Positions 45,921 to 54,588 of a DNA stretch of 64,000 nucleotides are shown piece after piece. The DNA is taken from NCBI RefSeq assembly GCF_017498545.1, contig NZ_CP071793.1, positions 6,523,001 to 6,587,000 of the forward strand. The letters are read 5' to 3'. The stretch is from Sulfidibacter corallicola. Lineage in GTDB: Bacteria; Acidobacteriota; Holophagae; Acanthopleuribacterales; Acanthopleuribacteraceae. The translations under genes and the position numbers were made by a program. Position 1 is the first letter of the stretch. Every line of letters begins with the position of its first letter. The notes below the pieces were generated by a model. The model was not told the origin of the DNA. It saw nothing but the letters and a program-made list of their open reading frames with translations, and did no database searches.

Positions 45921-46109
45921 GAAAGCCCACTGACCGCCAACCGGACAATTCCGATAAGGGACTCCCGGGCAGGCGATCGGAGCCCCCGGCGGGCCAGGCC
46001 CCGATGCCCCGTCCGTCCATTTGCTACAATGAACCACTTCCTTCCGAGATGAAATCGGACCCCAAACGTCGAGTTCTCTCGAGTTCGACATGTATTAAGG
46101 ATGTCATCG

Positions 46110-46826
46110 ATGAGCGAGGCACCCAAACCCTACATCCTGATCGTGGAAGACGACGAAAAGCTGGCGGCCTTGATTCGCGAGTACCTCGAGGCCATGGGTT
46201 TCGCGGTCGCCATCGAGAGCCGCGGCGACACGGCGCCCGCCCGCATTTTGGCGGAATCGCCCGATCTCGTGATTCTCGACATCATGTTGCCCGGCCTCGA
46301 CGGGGTCAACGTCTGCCGCCAAATCCGGCCCAAGTATCACGGCGCCATTCTGATGTTGACGTCGCTCGACGAGGAGGTCGACGAAGTGGTGGGCCTGGAG
46401 GTCGGTGCCGACGACTACATGGCCAAGCCGGTGCGGCCTCGCTTGTTGGTCGCCCATATCAACGCGCTGTTGAGACGCGGTGAGCGCGGCCGCGAGACCG
46501 AATCACGCACGAATCGGGACAGCCTGTCGGTCGGCAAGCTGGTGCTCAATCCGCAGAGCCGGGAAGTGCGGGTCGATGGCCAACCGCTCGACCTCACCAC
46601 CGCCGAATTCGAGTTGCTGGCCCTTCTCATGGAAAAGGCCGGCGAAATCGTCAGTCGCGAGTTCATCTACGAAACCCTGCGCGGCATCGAATACGACGGG
46701 CTGGATCGTTCGATCGATCTCCGCGTGGCGCGGCTGCGCAAGAAAATCGGCGATACCGGCAAGAGTCCGACCATGATCAAGTCGGTTCGCGGCGTCGGCT
46801 ACCTATTGGCGGCAGGACATGTTTAA
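46110..46826 (+). CDS. OmpR/PhoB-family response regulator (RstA-like)
   Basis: 238 residues. The receiver has IVEDDEKL, phospho-Asp57 (VILDIMLPG), a Thr in MLTSLDE and Lys in AKPVRP. The C-terminal winged-helix DNA-binding domain ends with the usual SIDLRVARLRKKIGD and IKSVRGVGYLLA. Best overall resemblance is to RstA. ATG 46110 lies 8 nt after AAGGA; the ATG at 46101 overlaps that box. It overlaps the kinase gene by 8 nt. The efflux operon downstream is a plausible target. Confidence 0.94.
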   Translation: MSEAPKPYILIVEDDEKLAALIREYLEAMGFAVAIESRGDTAPARILAESPDLVILDIMLPGLDGVNVCRQIRPKYHGAILMLTSLDEEVDEVVGLEVGADDYMAKPVRPRLLVAHINALLRRGERGRETESRTNRDSLSVGKLVLNPQSREVRVDGQPLDLTTAEFELLALLMEKAGEIVSREFIYETLRGIEYDGLDRSIDLRVARLRKKIGDTGKSPTMIKSVRGVGYLLAAGHV

Positions 46827-48120
46827 AGTCTTTCTCCGCATTTTTCTCACGACGCTCACTCTCATCCTGGCCACCTTCGTCTTCATCGACCTGTTCGCTT
46901 ACCTGGTGGTGGGACCACCCCCGATCCTGAAGCACGAGGGTCATTTCGTCCTCGCCGATCTGCTCAGGAGCCAGATGGAAACAACCGATCCCTCGCGTCT
47001 GTCGAAGCAGGCGGAAGCGCTTTTCGGTCGCGAGGGCGTGTCCTATCGCATCGTGAATCGCGACGATCCCGATCTTCCCATAGAACTCGGCGAGGAACTG
47101 CTCGTTCGCAGCGAGCTCGCCCGCTGGCCCAAGCATTTCGATACCTACCTGTACCTGCCCTTTCACGGCGGTCGTTCGGTCCTGATCGTCGGCCCGGTGC
47201 TCACGGATGGAGGGCCGCCCTCGGAAAAGGTTCCGGCCATCTTCATGTTCGTCGTGGTCATCGTCGGGTTTCTGGCAATGGTGTTGTCGCGACCGGCCTG
47301 GCAAAATTTGAGGCGCTTCGAAAAGGCCACCCAACGCCTGGCCGAGGGCGACCTGACTGCGCGCGCCGTCAATATCCGCGGCCCTGTCAGCGTGCTGGCC
47401 GAGCGCTTCAACGACATGGCCGATGCCCTTCAGGAAATGTTCGAAAGCCAGCGCCACCTTCTGCAGGCCGTCTCCCACGAGCTCCGCACCCCCGTGGCGC
47501 GGATCCATTTCGAACTGGAAATGATGGACATCGAAAAGGATGAAGAGAAACGGCATGCACGGGTGGAGGCGATCGTCGAACACCTCCAGGAACTCAACGA
47601 TCTCTTGGATGAGCTGCTGGTCTTCGTACGGTTGGAGCCGGATACGCCCAACGAGGAACGCCAGGGTTTCCCGATTCAGGCGACGCTCGACAAGCTCTGT
47701 GCCGATTTCTCCAGGACGGCTCGGGACAAATCCCTGAATTTGTCCTGCGATGTGGACGGGTCTTTTGAGTTGAAGGCCGACCAACGCCTGTTCGTTCGTG
47801 CGGTGGGCAACCTGGTCCAAAACGCCTTGCGCTATGCCGAACACGAGGTTTACCTGAACTGCCGCTTGGAGTCCGAGCGCCTGGTCGTCAGCGTGGAAGA
47901 CGATGGGCCGGGCATTCCACCCGAATTTCGGGAGAAGGTGTTCCATCCCTTCTCCCGCATCGACGAGAGCCGAAACAAAAAATCGGGCGGTGTCGGCCTC
48001 GGATTGGCGATTACGCGGCGGATTCTCACCCGCCATCACGGCGAGATCCACATCGAAGATACAGCGTCGGGACAGGGGATCCGGTTCGTATCCCTGTGGC
48101 CCGTGGAGAGCGCCCACTAG
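46819..48120 (+). CDS. Membrane sensor histidine kinase (RstB-like)
   Basis: 433 residues. TM1 is at 8-31, then a periplasmic sensor of about 105 residues, then TM2 at about 138-156. A HAMP linker follows (about 158-210). HisKA carries phospho-His220 (QAVSHELRTPVARIH), and the ATPase domain has NLVQNALRYA, DDGPGIPPE and GVGLGLAITRRI. The signal is unknown. Coupled to the regulator gene by an 8-nt overlap. Two inverted repeats follow the stop, perhaps ending the transcript before the efflux genes. Confidence 0.94.
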   Translation: MFKVFLRIFLTTLTLILATFVFIDLFAYLVVGPPPILKHEGHFVLADLLRSQMETTDPSRLSKQAEALFGREGVSYRIVNRDDPDLPIELGEELLVRSELARWPKHFDTYLYLPFHGGRSVLIVGPVLTDGGPPSEKVPAIFMFVVVIVGFLAMVLSRPAWQNLRRFEKATQRLAEGDLTARAVNIRGPVSVLAERFNDMADALQEMFESQRHLLQAVSHELRTPVARIHFELEMMDIEKDEEKRHARVEAIVEHLQELNDLLDELLVFVRLEPDTPNEERQGFPIQATLDKLCADFSRTARDKSLNLSCDVDGSFELKADQRLFVRAVGNLVQNALRYAEHEVYLNCRLESERLVVSVEDDGPGIPPEFREKVFHPFSRIDESRNKKSGGVGLGLAITRRILTRHHGEIHIEDTASGQGIRFVSLWPVESAH

Positions 48121-48597
48121 CCGGTGCCCATCCAGGAACGAAAAGAGAGCGACTGCCATGTTGGTCTGGCTGGATGGGCACGGACTTGGGGATCAGGTTT
48201 CAGCGAGATTCTCGTGCACACGTGATTGGCTGAAACCTGCTGCCTGACTGCGGATACCCGTCTGCACGGGGAGCCCGGCCGATTCCGGGGAATCCTTTCA
48301 AATAACCGCCGGTGCCGGATGGACACGCGTTGGTTCGCGACCTCGCCTAGCGGGTTCATGTAAGAGTTTTTTTGTTAACGCTTTTATTTTTAACTGATTG
48401 GTTGAAATGTATCGAGCGCCCTCGACCTCGGATACAAACCGATACAATGTGTGACCCAAACCAAACAGAGATCGTGCGAGGTCCTCACCATAATGATAAC
48501 AGCCGGGGTGAGAAGCGCCTCGGTATCGCGCGAATCGACGCCCACCGCGTCGTGACGGTTGTGGCCGTCGCGTATCCCTCGAAGGAGCGATCCCACC
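48121..48597. other. 477-bp region between the kinase and the efflux operon
   Basis: No supported gene. It holds the REP-like hairpin (48124-48181) and a second perfect inverted repeat CAGGTTTCAGC / GCTGAAACCTG (48194-48204 and 48229-48239, 24-nt loop). AT-rich DNA at 48361-48410 may carry the efflux promoter. Confidence 0.5.
48124..48181. repeat. REP-like hairpin element, copy 3
   Basis: GTGCCCATCCAG (48124-48135) and CTGGATGGGCAC (48170-48181): perfect 12-bp arms, 34-nt interior. Same arms as copies at 3.9 and 34.4 kb. Confidence 0.65.
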
Positions 48598-50007
48598 ATG
48601 AACCTCGCACGTCACAGTCCCATACTCCTGGTGACGACCATGACCTTCCTGTTGGCCGGCTGCGTGACCCATCGCGCCAAAACGGCCCAGATCGGAGAAC
48701 TCGTCGAAGACGATACCTTCACGGAAAACGGCACCGTCGAAGCCCCCGAGCTTTGGTGGTCCGCGTTCGGACACGACGAGCTCTCCGAACTGGTTTCTCG
48801 AAGTCTCGAAGGCAACTTGGACATTCGCCAGGCCTGGGAGCGGTTGAGTCAGGCCCAGGCAAGCTATCTTCGCACCCGCTCGGGCAAGCTTCCCAGTGTG
48901 AACCTGACCAACGAGCGGACCTATGTCGACGACCTCTCCAACGACGATCCCACGACGAAATCCTCCTCGATGGGGCTCTCTCTTTCCTATCAAGTGGATC
49001 TCTGGGGTCAAATCGCCGCCGATACACGCGCCGATTCGCTGACCTACCAGGCGACACGCAAAGACCTGGAAGCCACGGCCCTGACGCTGACCGGCCAGGT
49101 GGGGCTGGCGTGGCTGGATCTGATCGACCAGAGCCAGCGGCTCGCGGTATTGACCGAACAGGTGTCCGTCAATCGCGACTACCTGGAATTGGTCGAGTTA
49201 CGCTTTGCCCAGGGCCTGGCTTCCGCAACCGAAGTCTATCAGCAGAGCCAGCAATTGGCCGACATCGAGAATCGCATCCCTCAGACGCGAGCCAACATCG
49301 AGATCGCCGAACATCAACTGGCCCTGCTGCTCGGGGAGAATCCGCTGAGTTGGTCCTATTCGGGCGATACCCAACTGCCCGACATGCCGGCTCTGCCGCA
49401 AACGGGCATACCCGCGGATGTATTGGCCAAACGGCCCGACGTCAAGAATGCCGAGTTGCGCCTCTTCTCAGCGGACGAACGCCTGCGCTCCGCCAAACTC
49501 GACCGCTATCCCCGCCTCGATCTGACCGGCTCCGTCGCCAGCGGTGACCGCGACCTGACTCCGTCGCTCGATGCCTGGGTCCTGAATCTCGCCGGGAACC
49601 TGATCCAGCCGCTGTTCGACGGTGGTGCGCGCAAGGCGGAAGTCGCGCGGAACCGCGCGGCGGTGGAAGAGCTGTTCTACGCTTGGAAGAAAACGGTCTA
49701 TGTGGCGATCGCCGAGGTGGAGGATGCCCTGGTTCAGGAGCACGCCTTGCTCGAAAGCCTCGCAGGGACGCGCAAACGCGTCACCCTGGCCGAGCGCACG
49801 CTGGACAGCGCCCACAAGAACTACGTCAACGGCGTCGTCGATTACCTGACCGTCCTGACGAGCCTCCAGACCCTGCAAAACCTTCAATTGGAAGAAGTTC
49901 AGGCGCAACGGGCAGCTCTGGCCAATCGCATCGAGCTGTACCTCTCACTCGGCGGTCACTGGACCGAAGATCTCGAAAAACCATTCGCCGTCGCGCAGGG
50001 GAAATGA
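48598..50007 (+). CDS. Outer-membrane efflux lipoprotein (TolC/NodT family)
   Basis: 469 residues. Signal peptide with lipobox LLAGC, so Cys22 is probably lipidated. Two tandem outer-membrane-efflux repeats form the alpha-barrel tunnel: PELWWSAFGHDELSELV opens the first, and the second contains VLAKRPDVKNAELRL and IQPLFDGGARKAE. ATG 48598 has AAGGAG about 10 nt upstream. First gene of a three-gene tripartite efflux operon (channel, adaptor, pump). Confidence 0.94.
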   Translation: MNLARHSPILLVTTMTFLLAGCVTHRAKTAQIGELVEDDTFTENGTVEAPELWWSAFGHDELSELVSRSLEGNLDIRQAWERLSQAQASYLRTRSGKLPSVNLTNERTYVDDLSNDDPTTKSSSMGLSLSYQVDLWGQIAADTRADSLTYQATRKDLEATALTLTGQVGLAWLDLIDQSQRLAVLTEQVSVNRDYLELVELRFAQGLASATEVYQQSQQLADIENRIPQTRANIEIAEHQLALLLGENPLSWSYSGDTQLPDMPALPQTGIPADVLAKRPDVKNAELRLFSADERLRSAKLDRYPRLDLTGSVASGDRDLTPSLDAWVLNLAGNLIQPLFDGGARKAEVARNRAAVEELFYAWKKTVYVAIAEVEDALVQEHALLESLAGTRKRVTLAERTLDSAHKNYVNGVVDYLTVLTSLQTLQNLQLEEVQAQRAALANRIELYLSLGGHWTEDLEKPFAVAQGK

Positions 50008-50137
50008 TCCGGACCCACGACTCCACCAGGGATCGACTCGCCGCTCCCCAGGGGGTTTGCCCGAAGCCTTGTGGCGTTCCGGCTGGGCCTTAGACCTGTC
50101 ACACATGATCCATTCAAAAGATTCCAAGAGGCGCACC

Positions 50138-51385
50138 ATGAAGAAGTTTGTGTCATTTTTCATCTGTTTCCTTCTCCTCACGGGCGGCATGCTCGCGATG
50201 GCCCTGATGATCGTCAACACCCCGGAGCCCTCGAAGGCGCCCGCCACCCAAAACGTTCCGGAGGTGGAGGTTCAGACCGCCCTGCCGGCCGCCCACCAGA
50301 TCGTGGTGACCGCCCATGGAACCGTGATTCCGGCCCGGGAGATCAGCCTGCGCGGCCAGGTCGGCGGCGAGATCGTCAGCCAGAACGAGAACCTGATCGA
50401 AGGCGGCAAGGTGCAGGCGGGTGATGAGTTGCTCCGCATCGACCCGACCGATTACCGGCTGGCCGTCACCCAGCAGCGAGAGGTCGTAGCCAATGCCCAA
50501 TACCAGTTGGCGCTGGAAGAGGGACGCCAGACCGTGGCCGCCGAAGAGTGGAGCCTGTTCGAGAACCGCATTCCGGCCACCGAGAGCGGCAAGGACTTGG
50601 CGCTTCGCAAACCTCATCTGGCCAATGCTCGGGCGTCCCTGGAGGCCGCCGAGAGTCGGCTCGACAAGGCCGAACTGGACCTCACCCGCACCGTGGTGCG
50701 CGCGCCGTTCAACGCCGTCGTGCTTTCCGAACAGGTCGACATCGGCCAAGTGGTGAACGCCAACGGCGAGTTGGCCGTGTTGGTGGATACCGACTACTTC
50801 TATGTCAAGGCTTCGATTCCCTATACCCAGTTGTCCTGGCTGCGTTTGCCCGACGCCGACGGCCTGGGCGGCTCGCCGGCGGTCGTGCGCATGTCGGGAT
50901 CCGAGGGGTCCTGGTCGGGCCGGCTGGTTCAGCTTCTGTCCGACGTGGAGGAAGCCGGGCGCATGGTGCGCATTCTCGTTCAGGTGGACAACCCGCTTCG
51001 CATCGGTTCCGATGACAAGCCGACCGGATTGCCGTTGCTGTTGCGCTCCTACGTGGAAGTGGAACTGGCGGGCAAGGAGTTGGACCAGGTCTATCCGGTC
51101 ACCTACGACAGTTTGCGCGACAACGACGCCGAGGCCGCCGGCAGTAGTGATCACTCGGCCACGCTTTGGCTTCTGGCCGATGACGACACCCTGGAATACC
51201 GCCAGGTGACCATCGCCCACAAGACCAAGACCCATGTCTACGTGTCCGACGGTCTGCAGCCCGGCGAACGGGTCGTCACCAGTCATCTCGGGGTTCCCCT
51301 GGAAGGCATGAAGCTCAAACTCGCGGACGAAGGGCCGACCGGCGCCTTGACCGCGGCGATCCCATCGCGCGAACGCGCGCAATAA
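50138..51385 (+). CDS. RND efflux periplasmic adaptor (membrane-fusion protein)
   Basis: 415 residues from MKKFVSFFIC, with an AGAGG stretch upstream; an in-frame Met at 50105 is possible. N-terminal signal/TM (4-26). A lipoyl/barrel-sandwich half (GEIVSQNENLIEGGKVQAGDELLRIDP) is followed by an alpha-helical hairpin (about 105-185). The second lipoyl half (TVVRAPFNAVVLSEQVDIGQ) comes next, then beta-barrel and membrane-proximal domains (LQPGERVVTSHL). It joins the inner-membrane pump to the outer-membrane channel. Confidence 0.94.
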   Translation: MKKFVSFFICFLLLTGGMLAMALMIVNTPEPSKAPATQNVPEVEVQTALPAAHQIVVTAHGTVIPAREISLRGQVGGEIVSQNENLIEGGKVQAGDELLRIDPTDYRLAVTQQREVVANAQYQLALEEGRQTVAAEEWSLFENRIPATESGKDLALRKPHLANARASLEAAESRLDKAELDLTRTVVRAPFNAVVLSEQVDIGQVVNANGELAVLVDTDYFYVKASIPYTQLSWLRLPDADGLGGSPAVVRMSGSEGSWSGRLVQLLSDVEEAGRMVRILVQVDNPLRIGSDDKPTGLPLLLRSYVEVELAGKELDQVYPVTYDSLRDNDAEAAGSSDHSATLWLLADDDTLEYRQVTIAHKTKTHVYVSDGLQPGERVVTSHLGVPLEGMKLKLADEGPTGALTAAIPSRERAQ

Positions 51386-51395
51386 GGAGACGGCC

Positions 51396-54300
51396 ATGTC
51401 GATGACCAAAGGAGCGATCGCCTGGATGGCGACCCACAAGGTGACCGCCAACCTGCTCATGATTCTGTTGCTGGCGGGAGGCCTGGTTTCCGGGTTGCGT
51501 TTGAAACAGGAAGTGTTTCCTGATTTCAAGTTGGACACCGTCACCGTCACCGTCAGTTATCCCGGAGCCAGCCCGGCCGAAGTGGAAAAGGGCGTCATTC
51601 TCGCCGTGGAAGAAGCGATTCGCGGCATGGAGGGCATCGAGGAAGTAGAGTCAACCGCCACCGAGGGCAGTGCCGTCGTATCCGGGGAGATCCTCTCCGG
51701 CTTCGAACCCAACAAGATCCTCAACGACGTCAAATCCGAAATCGACCGCATCACCACTTTCCCGGTCGAGGTGGAAAAGACCACCGTGAGCCTGGCGAGT
51801 CGCGAGCGTTCGGTGCTGTCGCTCGCGGTCAGCGGCCGGCAAACGGAGCAGGACCTGCGCGTCTTGGCCGAATCGATCCGAGCCGAGTTGCTGACGTCGC
51901 CGGAGGTCACCGTGGTCAACCTGCGGGGCGTGCGTCAGCCGGAAGTCAGTATCGAAGTCTCCGAGGAGCATCTGCGGGCCTATGGGCTGACGCTCCAGGG
52001 CATCGCCGATCGCATCAGTCAGTCCTCCCTCGAAGTTCCGGGCGGCAAGATCAAGACCGACAGCGGCGAGATCCTGCTGCGCACATCCGAACGCAAGTAC
52101 TACGGCCGTGAATTCGTCAATCTGCCGATCGTCACCCGCCAGGACGGCAGCACCGTCCTGCTCTCCGAGATCGCCACGGTGCGCGAGACCTTCGAAGATT
52201 CGGACATCCGCACCTACTACAATGGAAAACCGGCGGCCCTTCTGGAGATCTTCCGGGTCGGCGATCAAAAACCGGCCGATGTGTCCGCCGCAGCCAAAGA
52301 GGTGGTGGCCCGCATGCAGGCCGAACTGCCGGAAGGCGTGGAGATCGCGGTCTGGAACGACATGTCCGAAGCGTTGCAGGACCGCATCGATCTGTTGTTC
52401 AAGAACACCTTCTTCGGGCTGGTCCTGGTCCTGATGCTGTTGTCCCTGTTCCTGGAACCGCGCCTCGCCTTCTGGGTGACGATGGGGATTCCCATCTCCA
52501 TATTGGGGGCCCTGCTGTTCATGCCGGCCGTCGATGCCTCGATCAACATGGTCACGCTCTTCGCCTTCCTGATCACCATCGGGGTCGTGGTCGACGACGC
52601 GGTCGTCGTCGGGGAACACATCTTTTCGCTGCGCCAAGAGGGCAAGAGCTACGTACAGGCCGCGATTCTCGGCGCTCGGGAAATGGCCGCACCCGTCACC
52701 TTCTCCATTCTGACCAACGTGGTGGCCTTCCTGCCGTTGATGTTCGTGCCCGGCATGCTGGGCAAGATGTTCTTCTATATCCCGCTCATCGTGATCACGA
52801 TCTTCCTGATCTCCCTTTTCGAAGCGCTGTTCATCCTGCCGGCCCACCTGGCGGACGGCGCCGATCGACCCCATACCCCGAGCCGGTTGGAGCGCATGCG
52901 GTTGCGGTTCGGTCGGGGTTTGCAGCACTTCATCGACAAGGTGTTTCAACCCTTCCTGGAGCTGTCGCTGCGCTGGCGCTATGTCACCGTGTCATTCGGG
53001 TTCATGTGCCTGATGATGATCGCGGGAATGGTCGCTTCCGGGCGTGCGCCGTTCAATTTCTTCAGCGCGGTGGAAGGCGACGTGGTATCGGCCAACCTGG
53101 CGTTGCCGATCGGCACGCCGGTGGCCGAGACGGAAGCCTTCCAGAAGCGACTCACCCAGGTGGCTCGGGAGATCCTCGAAGAGCACGGTGGCGAGAGCAT
53201 CCTGCGTGGGTCCATGGTTCGCGTCGGTGCGGCTTCGGGTAACGACGGTGCATCCTCGGTTCAGGGCGGCCATCTGGCGATCGTCAACCTCCTGTTCGTG
53301 CCGGTCGACGAGCGCGACATCACCACCGAGGAGTTCGCCAACTTGTGGCGAGCCCGGTTCGGCACGCCATCCGACATCGAATCGCTGACCTTCAAATACA
53401 CCGAAGGGCCCAATATCGGCTCACCGATCCACGTGGCGTTGTCGCACAACGACGCCGATGCGCTGGAAGCGGCCGCTTCGGAGTTGGCCGAGGTTCTGGC
53501 GACGTTCGACGGTGTCACCGACGTCAACGATGGTTTCTCCGACGGCAAGGTCCAGTGGGACTTCAAGATCAAGCCGGCGGGGCAGGCTGCGGGTTTGACC
53601 GCCGCCGATATCGCCGGTCAGGTGCGCAGTGCCTTCTTCGGGGCCGAAGCCCAGCGCAGCCAGCGCGACCGCGACGAGGTCAAGGTCTACGTGCGCTACC
53701 CCGAAAGTCAGCGCAAGAGTCCCCAGGATGTGCGGGAGTTGATCCTGCGGACGCCGAACGGCGGCGAGATGCCCATCGGCCAGGCGGTGGAGATCGTCGA
53801 GGGACGTGCCTATACCAGCATTCGCCGCAGCGATGGTCGGCGGGTCATCAACGTCACGGCCGATGTGGCGCGCGATCGGGCCAACGGGAACCAGGTCCTG
53901 CGCGAGCTTCAGGCTGACCAGCTCGCGCGGTTGATGGCCGACTACCCGGGCCTGAGCTATACGTTGCGCGGGGTCAGCAAGGAGCAGTCGGAATCGCTCT
54001 CCAGTCTGGCCGTGGGTTTCGGGTTGGCGCTGTTCGGAATCTACGCCCTGTTGGCGATTCCCTTCAACAGCTACTCGCAACCCCTGATCATCATGATCAG
54101 CATCCCGTTCGGCATGGTGGGTGCCGTGATCGGTCACTTGATCATGGGCTACGAGCTGTCCCTGATGAGCATGATGGGGCTGGTCGCCCTCTCCGGCGTC
54201 GTCGTCAACGATTCGCTGATCCTGATCGTGGCCGCCAATCGCGGCGTGCAAAACGGCAAGCCCGTCTTCCGGGCGGTGGTCGATGCCGCCCGCAGCCGCT

Positions 54301-54563
54301 TCCGGCCGATCATCATCACTTCGCTGAGTACTTGCCTAGGGTTGGGCCCCATGATCCTGGAGACGTCGGTTCAGGCGCGGTTCCTGATCCCGATGGCGAT
54401 CTCCCTGGGTTTCGGGATCCTGTTCGCCACCGTCATCGCGCTGCTGCTGGTTCCCAGTTTCTACATGATCCTGGATGATGCACACCGGCTTTTCGATGCC
54501 TGGTTCGGCCGTGACATGCACGTCGAAGCCGTCGCCGGCGAACCGGTCGAAACCTTCGCCTGA
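51396..54563 (+). CDS. RND-family efflux permease (AcrB/HAE-type)
   Basis: 1,055 residues, about twelve TM segments with two large periplasmic loops, as in the AcrB superfamily. TM1 follows MATHKVTANLLMILLLAGG. PGASPAEVEKGV and the proton-relay TM4 (TIGVVVDDAVVVGEH, two adjacent Asp) are conserved. The second half has SLMSMMGLVALSGVVVNDSL and the terminal FATVIALLLVPSFY. AAGGAG precedes ATG 51396. Substrate unknown; closest in pattern to the heavier, less characterised subfamily often paired with NodT-type channels. The neighbouring RstAB-like system may regulate it. Confidence 0.96.
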   Translation: MSMTKGAIAWMATHKVTANLLMILLLAGGLVSGLRLKQEVFPDFKLDTVTVTVSYPGASPAEVEKGVILAVEEAIRGMEGIEEVESTATEGSAVVSGEILSGFEPNKILNDVKSEIDRITTFPVEVEKTTVSLASRERSVLSLAVSGRQTEQDLRVLAESIRAELLTSPEVTVVNLRGVRQPEVSIEVSEEHLRAYGLTLQGIADRISQSSLEVPGGKIKTDSGEILLRTSERKYYGREFVNLPIVTRQDGSTVLLSEIATVRETFEDSDIRTYYNGKPAALLEIFRVGDQKPADVSAAAKEVVARMQAELPEGVEIAVWNDMSEALQDRIDLLFKNTFFGLVLVLMLLSLFLEPRLAFWVTMGIPISILGALLFMPAVDASINMVTLFAFLITIGVVVDDAVVVGEHIFSLRQEGKSYVQAAILGAREMAAPVTFSILTNVVAFLPLMFVPGMLGKMFFYIPLIVITIFLISLFEALFILPAHLADGADRPHTPSRLERMRLRFGRGLQHFIDKVFQPFLELSLRWRYVTVSFGFMCLMMIAGMVASGRAPFNFFSAVEGDVVSANLALPIGTPVAETEAFQKRLTQVAREILEEHGGESILRGSMVRVGAASGNDGASSVQGGHLAIVNLLFVPVDERDITTEEFANLWRARFGTPSDIESLTFKYTEGPNIGSPIHVALSHNDADALEAAASELAEVLATFDGVTDVNDGFSDGKVQWDFKIKPAGQAAGLTAADIAGQVRSAFFGAEAQRSQRDRDEVKVYVRYPESQRKSPQDVRELILRTPNGGEMPIGQAVEIVEGRAYTSIRRSDGRRVINVTADVARDRANGNQVLRELQADQLARLMADYPGLSYTLRGVSKEQSESLSSLAVGFGLALFGIYALLAIPFNSYSQPLIIMISIPFGMVGAVIGHLIMGYELSLMSMMGLVALSGVVVNDSLILIVAANRGVQNGKPVFRAVVDAARSRFRPIIITSLSTCLGLGPMILETSVQARFLIPMAISLGFGILFATVIALLLVPSFYMILDDAHRLFDAWFGRDMHVEAVAGEPVETFA

Positions 54564-54588
54564 TCCGACGAACCTGTCGACGGGAAGC

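Larger units (their letters stand above)
44754..46109. other. 1.36-kb gene-free region with tandem and dispersed repeats
   Basis: No supported gene. It carries five TTTCGTGT-type elements (44861-44890, 45148-45175, 45376-45405, 45665-45693, 45885-45913), a 29-bp tandem duplication (45181-45235) and a 220-bp tandem repeat (45481-45920) with a decayed third unit reaching about 45990. The two 77-residue ORFs across the 220-bp units exist only because the unit is open in one frame. A TACAAT at 46025-46030 could be a -10 box for the rstA-like gene. Confidence 0.6.
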
